Below are positions 12,666-24,810 of a stretch of DNA of 64,000 nucleotides, piece by piece. Source of the stretch: Glebionis coronaria (lineage: Eukaryota; Streptophyta; Magnoliopsida; Asterales; Asteraceae). Below the pieces are notes generated by a model. It did no database searches. It was given only the letters and a program-made list of their open reading frames with translations, and was not told where the DNA came from. Every line of letters starts with the position of its first letter. The stretch's first letter is position 1. The stretch lies in contig CM046878.1 of NCBI GenBank assembly GCA_025667525.1, forward strand, positions 387,003,307 through 387,067,306, given 5' to 3'. A program made the translations under genes and the position numbers.

Positions 12666-13935
12666 TCCCCGTCAGCGGCGCCAAAATGATTGTGGTAAAA
12701 TACAACCTTTTTAGGAAAAAGGCGTAAACGCGGAAAGTATTAAACAAATGATTTAGGAAAATCAAGTGTTAATGACCCAATTAAGTTCGTTTCCCAAGGA
12801 GGTATATGTGTGTGAATAATTCGTAATTGGTTTGAGATTAATATTTGAAAGAAGGGGATGAGAAAATAGAATGACGAAGACGTGAAAATTATTACTACGA
12901 CGACTAAAATTAAAACCGTAAAAAGAGATAAAATAAAAATTAATTCTAAAAATTCCCAAAAAAATTACCAAAAATCAAATTAAATAAGCACTTATTTAAA
13001 AGTCAAAGTTATTGGTTTTCTAGTCAAACCTCAAAGTCAACCCCTCAAATGCTCCAGGATGAACAAATAGGTCAAATAAGTGACACCTATTACAAATTCA
13101 AAGTTGTTGCAGGTTAAAATAAGCTAGAACAGCTTATTGATAAGCACCAGTTGAAATAACACTAGCAGTGGCTAGCAGCAGGGGAAAGGAGTTCCCACTG
13201 CTTTGACTATTTGACTTGCTTTTTTAGAGAGATCCAGTTGGATTCAAATGGAAACAAGGGCACCCTTGTAATCAGTGGATCACAAGGAGTCAATATCAGC
13301 AAAGAAATCACAATTTGGTTCACTCAATAAGCACAAAATAAGCAAACAGTTCTCAGATATGCCACAGACCTTGAAAATAAGCAGTTATGAACAAATAAGC
13401 AGATTGAGAATGAATAAGCCAACCAAATTGAACCAAATGCACACACAAGCTATAATAAAGTCCAATAAGCACAAATAAACTTGTTTCAAGCAATGGATCA
13501 AACTAAATAAGCAGATTCAAGCACAAAAAGTTACTGATTAGCAAAGGTGATTATCCAAAAACCTTTTGTTGATCTATTTGACCACCAATTCAATTTCAAG
13601 CCCTCAAATCCCCTTCCCTGATTAAGTTAACCAGAATTTAGCACTTGTTAACCCTAGTCTACCCTTAGATCTAGGTGTCCCCAAAATTTTAGCCAAAATA
13701 CCCAAGTTAAACAGATTTTATAGCCTTTTGTTGGATTTAGGTGTTTCAAGCCACAAAACTTGCAGATAATGAACCCTTTGCACCAGATAAACACAAACCA
13801 ACCCAAAAGAAACAACAAACAACACACTAATTGCCTTAAATCCTTTTGAATCAGTTAACCCAAACACCCCTTTGGAATCTGATTTCTCAATTTCCAAAGG
13901 ATTGTTATGATTTAACGTTCTAAACAAGATCTAAT
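12608..13935 (-). repeat. LTR/primer-site tandem unit A, internally deleted
   Basis: The first of three tandem units. It starts in the leader just after CTAAG (12603-12607), contains a primer site and an LTR end (12687), and stops at CTAAT (13931-13935). Compared with units B and C it lacks about 0.95 kb, because it jumps at about 12984 to sequence matching 15283. Confidence 0.8.
12666..12683 (-). other. Primer binding site, copy A
   Basis: TGGCGCCGCTGACGGGGA on the minus strand, four bases from the LTR start at 12687. This is the copy adjoining the gag leader. It has one mismatch to the Athila-1 site. Confidence 0.7.
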
Positions 13936-16229
13936 ACAAATACTATTTATGGTTAATATTAAAAACAAAATGACAAATTAATCACGACACACCTCCCCGG
14001 CAGCGTCGCCAAAATGATTGTGGTAAAATACGACCCTTTTAGGAAAAAGGCGTAAAAGCGGAAAGTATTAAACAAATGATTTAGGAAAATCAAGTGTTAA
14101 TGACCCAATTAATTTCGTTTCGTTTCCCAAGGAGGTATATGTGTTGAATAATTCGTAATTGGTTTGAGATTAATATTTGAAAGAAGGGGATGAGAAAATA
14201 GAATGACGAAGACGTGAAAATTATTACTACGACGACTAAAATTAAAACCGTAAAAAGAGCTAAAATAAAAACTAATTCTAAAAATTCCCAAAAAATTACC
14301 AAAAATCAAATTAAATAAACTAAGAGTTTACAAATGATCAAAACTTTTTCAAACCTTTTAATTAATTAAATATTAATTTTTAAATGCTAATTAAAGCCCT
14401 AAAAATCAAAATAATTATCAAAAAGCCCAAATAAAGATTTTTCACTTTGTAAACCTCTAAAATGACTAAATAAGAATAAAAACTATTTTTATTAATTTTT
14501 TAACTAATTAAAACTATTTAAAATGATTAAAAACTATTAAAAACTTCAAATAATTCTAGAAATAAGAAAAATGAAAATAAAATTAATCTAAGAGTTGCAA
14601 AAATCCTATTTTAATGTACTTAACCTAACAAAAATATAAAAAGTGCAAAAATGTGAAAATTGAAATTTAGTAACAAAATAATATTAAAATAATATTAAAA
14701 ATCCAAAAATTATAAAAAGTTCTAAAAACTTGCAAACTAGTATATTTTAACCTAAATAAACAGAAAATGATAGTGAAATTACCAAAATACCCCTAATGGG
14801 CCCCCAAATGGGCTAAAATAGAAAACAGTCCAAACTAATGGGCTTTTTGGCCCAAAAACTTCAACTAAGCCCAAATGACCTGAAAAAGACCTATCTGTCT
14901 CAAAATTTAATTCTAAACACAAAAGTCTGAAGGCCCAAAAGCTGGTTTTGAGCTTATCACAGCTTAAAAGGTCAACAGCTTATTCTTATTGGGCCAATAA
15001 GCCCATTAAGCAATAAGACAATGCCATAAGTTCTAATTGAACACACAACCTTCTTTTGAGATGCCTAAGAGATATGTGAAAAGAAATTTTGAAAAAGCAA
15101 ACCCAATATGCCAGAAATAAGCCAAGTAGAATTTCACTAAAAGACAAAATAGTCGACTTAGAGTTCTAGACCACCTCAGTCCTTCTAATAAGTTGCAAAA
15201 GACTCTAAATGACTTAAATAAGACAAATAAACAAAGAAAAGTTCAATAAGCCAAGCCAAATAAGCACAATAAGCTGATAAGCACTTATTTAAAAGTCAAA
15301 GTTATTGGTTTTCTAGTCAAACCACAAAGTCAACCCCTAAAATGCTCCAGGATGAACAAATGGGTCAAATAAGTGAAACCTATTACAAATTCGAAGTTGT
15401 TGCAGGTTAAAATAAGCTAGAACAGCTTATTGATAAGCACCAGTTGAAATAACACTAGCAGTGGCTAGCAGCAGGGGAAAGGAGTTCCCACTACTTTGAC
15501 TATTTGACTTGCTTTTTTAGAGAGATCCAGTTGGATTCAAATGGAAACAAGGGCACCTTTGTAATCAGTGGATCACAAGGAGTCAATATCAGCAAAGAAA
15601 TCACAATTTGGTTCACTCAATAAGCACAGAATAAGCAAACAGTTCTCAGATATGCCATAGACCTTGAAAATAAGCATTTATGTACAAATAAGCAGATTGA
15701 GCATGAATAAGCCAGCCAAATTGAACCAAATGCAGACACTAGCTATAATAAAGTCCAATAAGCACAAATAAACTTGTTTCAAGCAATGGATCAAAGTAAA
15801 TAAGCAGATTCAAGCATAAAAAGTTACTGATTAGCAAAGGTGATTATCCAAAATCCTTTTGCTGATCTATTTGACCACCAATCCGATTGCAAGCCATCAA
15901 ATCCCCTTCCTTGATTAAGTTAACCAAAATATAGCACTTGTTAACCCTAGTCTACCCTTAGATCTAGGTGTCCCCAAAATTTTAGCCAAAATATCTAAGT
16001 TAAACAGATTTTATAGCCTTTTGTTGGATTTAGGTGTTTCAAGCCACAAAACTTGCAGATAATGAACCCTTTGCACCAGATAAACAGAAACTAACCCAAA
16101 AGAAACAACAAACAACACACTAGTTGCCTTAAATCCTTTTGAATCAGTTAACCCAAACACCCCTTTGGAATCTGATTTCTCAATTTTCCAAAGGATTGTT
16201 ATGATTTAACCTTCCAAACAAGATCTAAT
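13936..16229 (-). repeat. LTR/primer-site tandem unit B, 2294 bp
   Basis: Starts with leader sequence (ACAAATACTATTTATGG), followed by a second primer site at 13994-14011 and an LTR end at 14015. It then carries about 2.2 kb of LTR and ends with CTAAT (16225-16229). It is close to unit C along its length. Confidence 0.85.
13994..14011 (-). other. Primer binding site, copy B (mutated)
   Basis: TGGCGACGCTGCCGGGGA on the minus strand, with a change in the GGCGCC core. It sits inside the LTR array and cannot serve the gag leader directly. Confidence 0.6.
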
Positions 16230-18496
16230 ACAAATACTATTTATGGTTAATATTAAAAACAAATGACAAATTAATCACGACACACCTCCCCGGTAGCGGC
16301 GCCAAAATGATTGTGGTAAAATACGACCCTTTTAGGAAAAAGGCGTAAAAGCGGAAAGTATTAAACAAATGATTTAGGAAAATCAAGTGTTAATGACCCA
16401 ATTAAGTTCGTTTCCCAAGGAGGTATATGTGTGTGAATAATTCGTAATTGGTTTGAGATTAATATTTGAAAGAAGGGGATGAGAAAATAGAATGACGAAG
16501 ACGTGAAAATTATTACTACGACGACTAAAATTTAAACTGTAAAAAGAGCTAAAATAAAAATTAATTCTAAAAATTCCCAAAAAATTACCAAAAATCATAT
16601 TAAATAAACTAAGAGTTTACAAATGATCAAAACTTTTTCAAACCTTTTAATTAATTAAATATTAATTTTTAAATGCTAATTAAAGCCCTAAAAATCAAAA
16701 TAATTATTAAAAAGCCCAAATAAAGATTTTTCACTTTGTAAACCTCTAAAATGACTAAATAAGAATAAAAACTATTTTTATTAATTTTTAAACTAATTAA
16801 AACTATTTAAAATGATTAAAAACTATTAAAAACTTAAAATAATTCTAGAAATAAGAAAAATGAAAATAAAATTAATCTAAGAGTTGCAAAAATCCGATTT
16901 TAATGTATTTAACCTAAGAGAAATATAAAAAGTGCAAAAATGTGAAAATTGAAATTTAATAATAAAATAATATTAAAAATCCAAAAATTATAAAAAGTTC
17001 TAAAAACTTGCAAACTAGTATATTTTAACCTAAATAAACAGAAAATGAAATTGAAATTACCAGAATACCCCTAATGGGCCCCCAAATAGTCTAAAATAGA
17101 AAACAGTCCAAATTAATGGGCTTTATGGCCCAAAAACTTCAACTAAGCCCAAATGACCTGAAAAAGCCCTATCTGACTCAAAATTTAATTCTAAACACAA
17201 AAGTCTGAAGGCCCAAAAGCTGGTTTTAAGCTTATCACAGCTTAAAAGGTCAACATCTTATTCTTATTGGGCCAATAAGCCCATTAAGCAATAAGCCAAT
17301 GCCATAAGCTCTAATTGAACACACAACCTTCTTTTGAGATGCCTAAGAGATATGTGAAAAGAAATTTTGAATAAGCAAACCCAATAAGCCATAAATAAGC
17401 CAAGTAGAATTTCACTAAAAGACAAAATAGTCGACTTAGAGTTCTAGACCACCTCAGACCTTCTAATAAGTTGCAAAAGACTCCAAATGACTTAACTAAG
17501 ACAAATCAACAAAGAAAAGTTCAATAAGCCAAGCCAAATAAGCACAATAAGCTGATAAGCACTTATTTAAAAGTCAAAGTTATTGGTTTTCTAGTCAAAC
17601 CTCAAAGTCAGCCCCTCAAATGCTCCAGGATGAACAAATGGGGCAAATAAGTGACACCTATTACAAATTCAAATTTGTTGCAGGTTAAAATAAGTTAGAA
17701 CAGCTTATTGATAAGCACCAGTTGAAATAACACTAGCAGTGGCTAGCAGCAGGGGAACGGAGTTCCCACTGCGTTGACTATTTGACTTGCTTTTTTAGAG
17801 AGATCCAACTGGATTCAAATGGAAACAAGGGCACCCTTGTAATCTGTGGATCACAAGGAGTCAATATCAGCAAAGAAATCACAATTTGGTTCACTCAATA
17901 AGCACAGAATAAGCAAACAGTTCTCAGATATGCCACAGACCTTGAAAATAAGCAGTTATGAACAAATAAGTAGATTGAGCATGAATAAGCCAGCCAAATT
18001 GAACCAAATGCACACACAACCTATAATAAAGTCCAATAAGCACAAATAAACTTGTTTCAAGCAATGGATCAAAGTAAATAAGCAGATTCAAGCACAAAAA
18101 GTTATTGATTAGCAAAGGTGATTATCAAAAATCCTTTTGTTGATCTATTTGACCACCAATCCAATTTCAAGCCCTCAAATCCCCTTCCCTGATTAAGTTA
18201 ACCAAAATTTAGCACTTGTTAACCCTAGTCTACCCTTAGATCTAAATATTAGCCAAAATACCCAAGTTAAACAAATTTTATAGCCTTTTGTTGGATTTAG
18301 GTGTTTCAAGCCACAAAACTTGCAGATAATGAACCCTTTGCACCAGATAAACAGAAACCAACCCAAAAGAAACAATAAACAACACACTAGTTGCCTTAAA
18401 TCCTTTTGAATCATTTAACCCAAACACCCCTTTGGAATTTGATTTCTCAATTTTCCAAAGGATTGTTATGATTTAACCTTGCAAACAAGATCTAAT
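16230..18496 (-). repeat. LTR/primer-site tandem unit C, about 2267 bp
   Basis: Leader fragment, primer site (16287-16304) and LTR end (16308), then LTR sequence that continues past CTAAT (18492-18496) into the rest of the LTR. This unit is contiguous with the only complete LTR (16308-20030). Confidence 0.85.
16287..16304 (-). other. Primer binding site, copy C
   Basis: TGGCGCCGCTACCGGGGA on the minus strand, next to the LTR end at 16308. Confidence 0.6.
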
Positions 18497-18968
18497 CAAC
18501 CCTAACAACAATTATCCAACATCAGTAACTCAAATTAACCACAAATTCACAGATTCACAATCAATCATGCAAAAATCACCAAAAATTCAACAAAATTCAG
18601 AAAAATGAAAAAGGATAAGAGATGCAATCCTCCAAGACTTACATCCAAGCCTTGGAATGTTTGAGCTGAGGTGCTAGCAAGAACAAGCACCAGCTTCCAA
18701 AGCTGCTAAGATGAACAAACAGAAAAGTGGGCAATAAATAGATTATATCCTTGATTTTGAAAACAAGTGTTCTAAACCTTAAAACCTTTTCTCAAAATCA
18801 ACAAAACATGTATATGGAACTCAGATCTTAGCTATTCAATCACCAAACTTTTATAAAACACAAAAGAGAACTCACAATTTTCAGAAACTCAAATTTTATT
18901 TCAATAAAAAGGAATTACAAAGAGATAGCTAAAATCTGGAACAAAGGGGCTCTCACATGTTGAGGCCT

Positions 18969-18978
18969 CCTTTTATAG
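18969..18978 (-). promoter_or_regulatory. TATA box of the Athila-2 LTR
   Basis: Minus strand CTATAAAAGG, about 1.05 kb from the U3 end, at a position comparable to the TATA box of Athila-1. Motif match only. Confidence 0.5.
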
Positions 18979-20030
18979 ACGAATACAAGGCAGGAGTAAG
19001 CTAAACCCTAGGCTATGAAGTCCCAAAATTGCCCTTGAAATATTCTAGACGAATTGTGTTGTTGAGTTGTCCAAATGCATCTTGGATGTTCATTTTATGC
19101 TTGGGGACCAAGTAGTAGCTATAAATCGTTGATCTTGCCAGCTAGGATAACTTAAAGAGGAGGGTGTGATATGATTGGTAACGGGTTAAATGGTGGGGAC
19201 CATTGGTGAGTGGGATTGAGGGTTTTTTGTATGGGATGGGTTTCTGGGCGTGTGAATCATACGTGGGACAAGGTAATTGAAATTAACCCCTTGTTTAAGT
19301 GGGTGGTAAATCTGGGTTCATGTGGGTAAACAGTAAAGATTTTGAACCGATTTTTGGGGAAAGATAAGTTGTTTGGCGCGTTTCTTTTTAAATGTTTCAT
19401 TTGCTCATGTTTGGCCCTTGTGTTTTGGTGAAGTGTGTAAACAATGTTTATTCAGCCCAAAAACGTTTTTCCTTTGTTAAATAACTTTCCATCTTTATAG
19501 TTTGCCACAAAACTTTTCAACAAAGGTTATAAGGGTTTGTTTTGTCATTTTGCATAGTTTGAGGACTGATCTTGGACATTCTTGATCTTCAAAGGTCTTC
19601 AATGTATCTTTGACTTCATGAGGGACCATTATTGACAATTTAGAACTGTTGAGGGACTAAACTTACCAATTCTTCAAAGTTGAAGGACCTTTTGTAATTT
19701 TGACAAACTTAAGGGACCAAACTTGTAATTATGAATATACAAGGGTTTTAAGTGTCATTTCTTCATAAATGAGGGATCAATCTTGTACATCTTCAAGTCT
19801 TCAAGGGTTTTTTCTTTGAGAAATCCATAACTAGGGCTCGGTTCATTGTACGGCTTCGTTTCTCGTGTCCGTTTTTCCTTGTTTCTTGTGATCTTTTGTC
19901 TTTTTCATGATATACATACCTAAAACACACAAGTAAATAAATAAAAGCATATATATGGTATATTTATGACATTTTATGCATTTAAAGCCCGAAAAGAACG
20001 ATGAGATCATGTATAAATGCCATCTCATCA

Positions 20031-20202
20031 CATATCCTTTCCTAACATATCTCATGCATATCATAACAAGCTACTAAGAATAATAATGTTTGACTTTAAA
20101 CTAGACCAGGAGCACGTATTGCTCCTACTACTACTAGGACCAGGAGGAACTACATACCTCCTAGCTTATCTATTACAAATACGTATTCCAAAGGTCCTAA
20201 CA
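20031..20202 (-). repeat. Copia 3' LTR, truncated by Athila-2
   Basis: It matches the end of the copia 5' LTR (42075-42246) almost base for base and ends in CCTAACA. The remainder of this LTR should lie beyond Athila-2 and Athila-1, left of the window. Confidence 0.85.
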
Positions 20203-20215
20203 ATCCTCCCCTAAA
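20203..20215 (-). other. Polypurine tract of the copia element
   Basis: The minus strand reads TTTAGGGGAGGAT directly before the 3' LTR start TGTTAGGACC. It supports the LTR boundary and the orientation. Confidence 0.7.
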
Positions 20216-21175
20216 CATGAATTTGACTGGTTGAGTTCAAGTTTCTTGGTAGATCTTACAAAACATCATGAGGATTGAAACAGCAGCACAAACAGCATCA
20301 ATAAAACCATCAGCATTGAAAACACAAAGACTGCTACAACGAGTAACTCCGAGAAGCTTCTTGAAAGCTTGGAACATATCTGCACTTGATGAATCTTCAC
20401 AGCAACATGAGCAGATTTGATGAGCCTTTACCAAGTAATTGCTCGCTCTTGGGCTAGCTAGTCTTTGTGGTGGAATACGCATCACCCTGGGAGACCAGAA
20501 CCCAGCCCAACTCTTAGAACGTAAATCAATGGTGAGTGCGGGTACCCTAATGATTTTGGGCAACTCATCACACCCGTCAACGTATTTGATTTAGATCTTT
20601 ACCAGAAGTCGTACCCTTCCGGACTAGCCAACTCTTAGCAATAAAGCATCGGTGAGCTGAAAACCCTATAGCTTTGAGCAAGCTATTAAAGCTATCAACG
20701 GATTTGATATGAGTCTTTACCAAGAGCCGTACCCCTTGGACTAGCCACTTTTTAGTCTAGGACCAAGGCAAGTGAAAACTATCTAATTTTGGGTAAACTG
20801 GCAACCATCAACGGATTTGATAATCACACTAGAGTCGTACCCTCATGGTGAATCAACTCTTTCTTGTCTGTTAAACATGGTGAGTTGAGCACCATTTATT
20901 GTGTGGACCATGTCCAACACTAGTAGTATACCACATGACAGCCCAAATGTGACAAATCCAAGAGTGAAACAGTTTCAAGTTGGAAAAGTATAAGCAGATA
21001 TTATATGATGTACAAGTTTTGAATTTCCATCAAATGTTAAAAGTATAAGCAGATATTATATAAAAGGAGTTTTTTTTATATATAAAACAAACTAAGTAAA
21101 ATGTTAGTCACCAATAACTATACAAATTGGTGAAAAGAATTTATGTATATCAAAAAGATAGAAGAAACAAACCAA
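20216..21175 (-). other. Copia 3' non-coding region
   Basis: Lies between the third ORF and the polypurine tract. It contains the degenerate tandem repeats at 20484-20895 and a 22-bp direct repeat (AAGTATAAGCAGATATTATA core) at 20985-21006 and 21040-21061. The ORF at 20237-20563 has no recognisable features and overlaps the repeats. Confidence 0.6.
20484..20895. repeat. Degenerate tandem repeats of about 105-125 bp, about 3.5 units
   Basis: Units start near 20484, 20609, 20728 and 20835. Each has a theme of GTACCC, a GGACTAGCCAACTCTTAG-like segment, GGTGAG, a TTTTGGG/TTTGAG segment, and TCAACGGATTTGAT. They lie between the third ORF and the 3' LTR of the copia element. Confidence 0.7.
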
Positions 21176-24100
21176 TCACATACCAGAAGCAGCAACCTTG
21201 TCTGCATGCAGCTGAGCTTGAATTCCCTCAACTAAGGTAGTGGCCATGGCAGACTCGTTACCAGAAGGAGCATTAGACACCACCAGGTGGCACTCTAGCA
21301 TGGCTTCCATGGTAGCAATTGTCAAAGGATACTCCACATCAACAAGCATAAACACAACCGCACCAGACTCAAGTTCCAACACATGAACGGCACACCCAGC
21401 ATACAACTTCCACCTCCTTATCACCCAGCGAGGTTGTTCCTTCCATACACCAGCACGAGGAGAATCAAGAGGGCAATCCAACATTAACTTCAAATCTCCC
21501 CAAATAGTCAACCCAGGCCAGTTAGGAAGCTCACTAGGAGACTTAGGAATATTAGCATCAACCAACCCATATAACAGCATAATATCACGACGCTCCACCC
21601 ACGACAAAATGCTTTGCAATCCAGAGACATACCGAGTGTAGCCATCACTAGTCGTAATCATATGAGTATAAGTAGCAAGAGAAATTAAGGATGGCTTGAC
21701 CTCCCAAGCTACAATCCAGCCTTTTCCGAGGGGAAAATCAGTCTCGCTATCAGAAGCGGCATCTATGAGATTAGCAGGATCCCCTCTTCTCAAATAGGAC
21801 AGTCTTACCACGACGATCCTTCTTCTTCCGAATAGAACGGCGAGGGGTGGGGACACCAGAAGAGGATTCTTCCTTAACCTTGACATTGGTAGGAGCAGCA
21901 GCAGCAGCAGAAACAAAGTCATCAACAACCATAGGTTCAGAAGTGGATGCAGCCGCAGATGAAGTAGGAAATGGTGGAGGAACCGGTGTAGGTGTAGGAT
22001 CAACAGCAGGAGTAACATGTGTGGTAGTAACAGCAGGAGTGGGAGTAGATTCAGCAGTGATGGTAGTAGCAACAGTAGAATGAGTGGGATCAATCTTTGA
22101 AGAGGTGGTGGTGGGAACAGCAGTAGTAGGTGCACTAGTAGATGAAACCCCAGAAATATATTCTTGAACAACCGCCGAGGAAGTGGGAGCAACAACAGGC
22201 ATAGAAGTGTGGACAACACGAGGAGGTGGGTGATAGATAGCATGTTCAGGAACAGGTGTATCCCTCCGCTTGATCATCTTGGTGTAAAGTTCATTAAGCT
22301 CATCAAAAGATAGCCTCCTCACCTTCTTCCATGTTCACCCAGTCTGATAATAAGCATCCGATTGATTCTTCACATACTGCTGCATCAACCGTCTCTCCTC
22401 AGCACGCGACAGAGGTCTGTTGCAGCGTTGTTCACGAAGTTGGGCAGCAAGAGCTTCTTGTTGTTTTTACATCAATGCCATTGCCCGTTGAACACAGTTA
22501 CCTTAATTCACATCCGCACCCAACAAATCGGAGAATTAAGAGTAGTCAGAAGTGAGGTTGTAACCACATTCATCCAGTCATGATTATCCCAATGCATGGC
22601 ATTGTGCCTTATCTGCTCACGTCTCTGTTGTTGCAGGGCTTCATCCTCAACCGCAACCGTTGAGGCAGCCAAAGCTTGATGGTCAAACTCTTCTTGTAAG
22701 TTCTGAGCAGCCTCTTCCCCCAATCTTTCTTCCTCTAATTGTCTGCGAGTTCTATTTTTGGGAGGAGAGGGTGCATCAGTCATAGGGGCTTTACCCTTTG
22801 GATCATGAGAGGGACCAGCAGTGGGAGATGAAGGACCAGCAGAGTCATCATCTATTGGCATGGGGCCAGCAGCAACAGTAGGAATGCATGAAGGACTAGG
22901 AGGAGCAGGCAGGTCATCACTTGGCTTAGCAGCAAACGAATCCCTTGCCAAGATAGTCAACCCATCATCCTCTTCATCTTCATCAGAATCAGTTAGCACC
23001 ACTTTCTTCCTGTGGCGCTTGAGTTGCGTCTCCAAGGATTTGACCCTGTTCGCCAATGGAAGCAAGAAATCCCTTGTGAGCTTGCGGTGTTGGTTGATCT
23101 CATCCTCCAATGAACCAATCTTGGCATAGTACCTGTGCATAAGAGCAAGCAAATAAGTCAAAGTAACAGGTTCCTCAGCTTCCCCACCAAGAGGAATTAG
23201 TTTAGGGGATGTGTCATTGGGACCAGAAGTAGATGATGGGTCATCCATATGGGCATGAGAACTAGAAGACTTCTCAGCAAAATGAGGAGCTGGGCTAGGA
23301 GGGGGAGAATCAGCAAATGGAGACTCATGTAGGCGAGAAGTAGGGGCAGCCTTTGAGGTAGATGGCATTTCTACCACCACCTCTCGAACTGGCTCCTCAA
23401 CCTCCACATGAGGCACACAAGTAGCAGGTTTCTCATCCTCCATAGGATCATCCACCAATAGAGGTTCCTCCTCGGCTTGGCCAGCTGGAGGAACCACATT
23501 GGGACCCCCGCATAGCATCAATGAGGGGCCTCAAAGGACCATGATAACCAAGTGCCATATTCGCATACTTTCTGAATAAGCTTAGGAGGCACATATTTCT
23601 TTCTATTCCTAGGTAAGCACATAAGAACCTGCTGCAAAAACCTAGGGTACATCAAGAACTTCTTTCTAGAACCAGCGTCACTAAGATTACTAAGCATGCC
23701 ATCAAACAGGTAACGAGAAAAGTTAAAAGTGCGACCCTGAGAAATACATATCAAACTAGTAGCAAGGTGGATGGGAAACGCATCCCAACTCCTAGATTTT
23801 GGACTCAAACAGTGAATCAAAAAGTGAACCAGCAGCTTCCATTGAGGGGCAAATCTATTTTTTGGAAGTTAAACTTCCCCTCATGATTATAACCTATGGC
23901 ATCCATACATCCAACACCTCCGCATTGGGAAGAGAAATAATGCCATCTTCATCTTGGAGATGAAGGGCAGACCTAATGGATGCCTTGGTCACCACATAGG
24001 AGCGACCATCTATAGTAGCATGGAGCTCTAATGGGCGACCCAAAACAGCATTGGTGTTGGCAGTTGCCCAAAACTGACGAATGACAGTATCATATACAGT

Positions 24101-24235
24101 GAGGCAAACAGTAAGAGCATACCTTAGATTTGAAGCTTCAATGTATTCTAGGATGTCAAGGAACTCGTCTCATTTAGGACTTTCTCTAAGATAGGCCACC
24201 TTGTTGTGATCGGGCTTGTATTGGAGTGATGCCAT
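21176..24235 (-). pseudogene. Third ORF (env-position ORF) of the copia element, broken
   Basis: The start is ATG 24235 (MASLQYKPDHNKVAYL). An in-frame TGA follows after about 21 codons, and similarity continues through several frames: 23820-23518 (GRTFNFSRYLFDGMLSNL, KFLMYPRFLQ), 23521-22508 (acidic Pro/Ser-rich with a coiled-coil-like segment), 22322-21771 (MRRLSFDELNELYTKMIKRR, then Pro/Thr/Ala-rich) and 22243-21176. The last has a C-terminal domain with LPNWPGLTIWGDLKLML and VFMLVDVEYPLT in its second half. The same blocks occur downstream of RNase H in Asteraceae copia elements as I remember them. The function is unknown. Position alone invites the label env-like, but I see no signal peptide or clear membrane segment. 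Multiple frameshifts make it a pseudogene. Confidence 0.7.
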
Positions 24236-24810
24236 TGATGATGATTTGAAACAGTGGAAGATGATTGATTGAAGAGGGTGAAGGGTAGGAGCGTATGTGT
24301 GTGTGTTTATGTTTTGATAATTGAGTCAAATGAGTCATTTGACCATTAATAATTGTCACAAAAACTGTTCATTGACCCCTAATTATGGGGGTTGCCCTTT
24401 CCAAATTAAGTCATTAATGCTTGAGTAACCACTTGCCCTTTAAACCATTATTAGCAAATCTCAGTTACCAAAGATAAACAATTATGTTCACCAGAAGTAA
24501 CTCGCGTTGACTGAAAGTCAAAACGCGTAAAGGTCAACACTAGGAGCAGCGAGTGGTCAACGAAAGTCAACTTAATGAACAGTAACCCAAAATCGATACT
24601 AGAAGCCAACCATAAGTAAAAAAAATAAGGGTTTGAACCCACTAGGAGCAGAATACTTCCACTAAGAGTAACCAAAATCGTCCACTAGAAGTTGCACACA
24701 CCATAGATACCCATGAAAAATGTTGTTAGAAGTTACCATATGTAAGATTGTACAAGTAAATATGTACATTAAGCCTCCCCTTAGGCTTAGCCTCCCCTCA
24801 ATCCTAGACC
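24236..24810 (-). other. Spacer between copia RNase H and the third ORF
   Basis: Non-coding. The ORF at 24451-24675 shows nothing recognisable. A G/A-rich tract on the minus strand near 24770-24800 (TGAGGGGAGGC, AAGGGGAGGC) resembles an internal polypurine tract. Confidence 0.45.

Larger units (their letters stand above)
9745..20030 (-). mobile_element. Athila-2: decayed Ty3/gypsy element, interrupted by Athila-1
   Basis: Right to left this is an enlarged 5' LTR region (12687-20030), primer site, leader (11940-12665) and a frameshifted gag-pro that stops abruptly at 9745, where the Athila-1 LTR begins. The Athila-2 sequence resumes homology with Athila-1 (position 2531 onward) immediately after the junction. 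Its missing pol should therefore lie to the left of Athila-1, outside the window. The right end at 20030 abuts copia LTR sequence, with CATAT at 20031-20035 as the likely target duplication. Confidence 0.85.
12687..20030 (-). repeat. Athila-2 5' LTR region, about 7.3 kb, enlarged by tandem duplication
   Basis: The outer boundaries are TGATTGTGG at the left and CTCATCA at the right. The complete LTR is 16308-20030 (about 3.7 kb), and the rest is units A and B. Like Athila-1, it has AATAAGC-rich stretches, GGGACCAAACTTG-type repeats (about 19560-19800) and a terminal hairpin (20000-20029). No gene is seen. The ORFs at 12762-12971, 14090-14309 and 16383-16598 are the same non-coding LTR end repeated. 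Confidence 0.8.

Noticed and set aside
21847..23129. Plus-strand ORFs rich in Gly/Ala/Val or Ser
   Set aside because: They mirror Pro/Thr/Ser-rich parts of the copia third ORF on the other strand.
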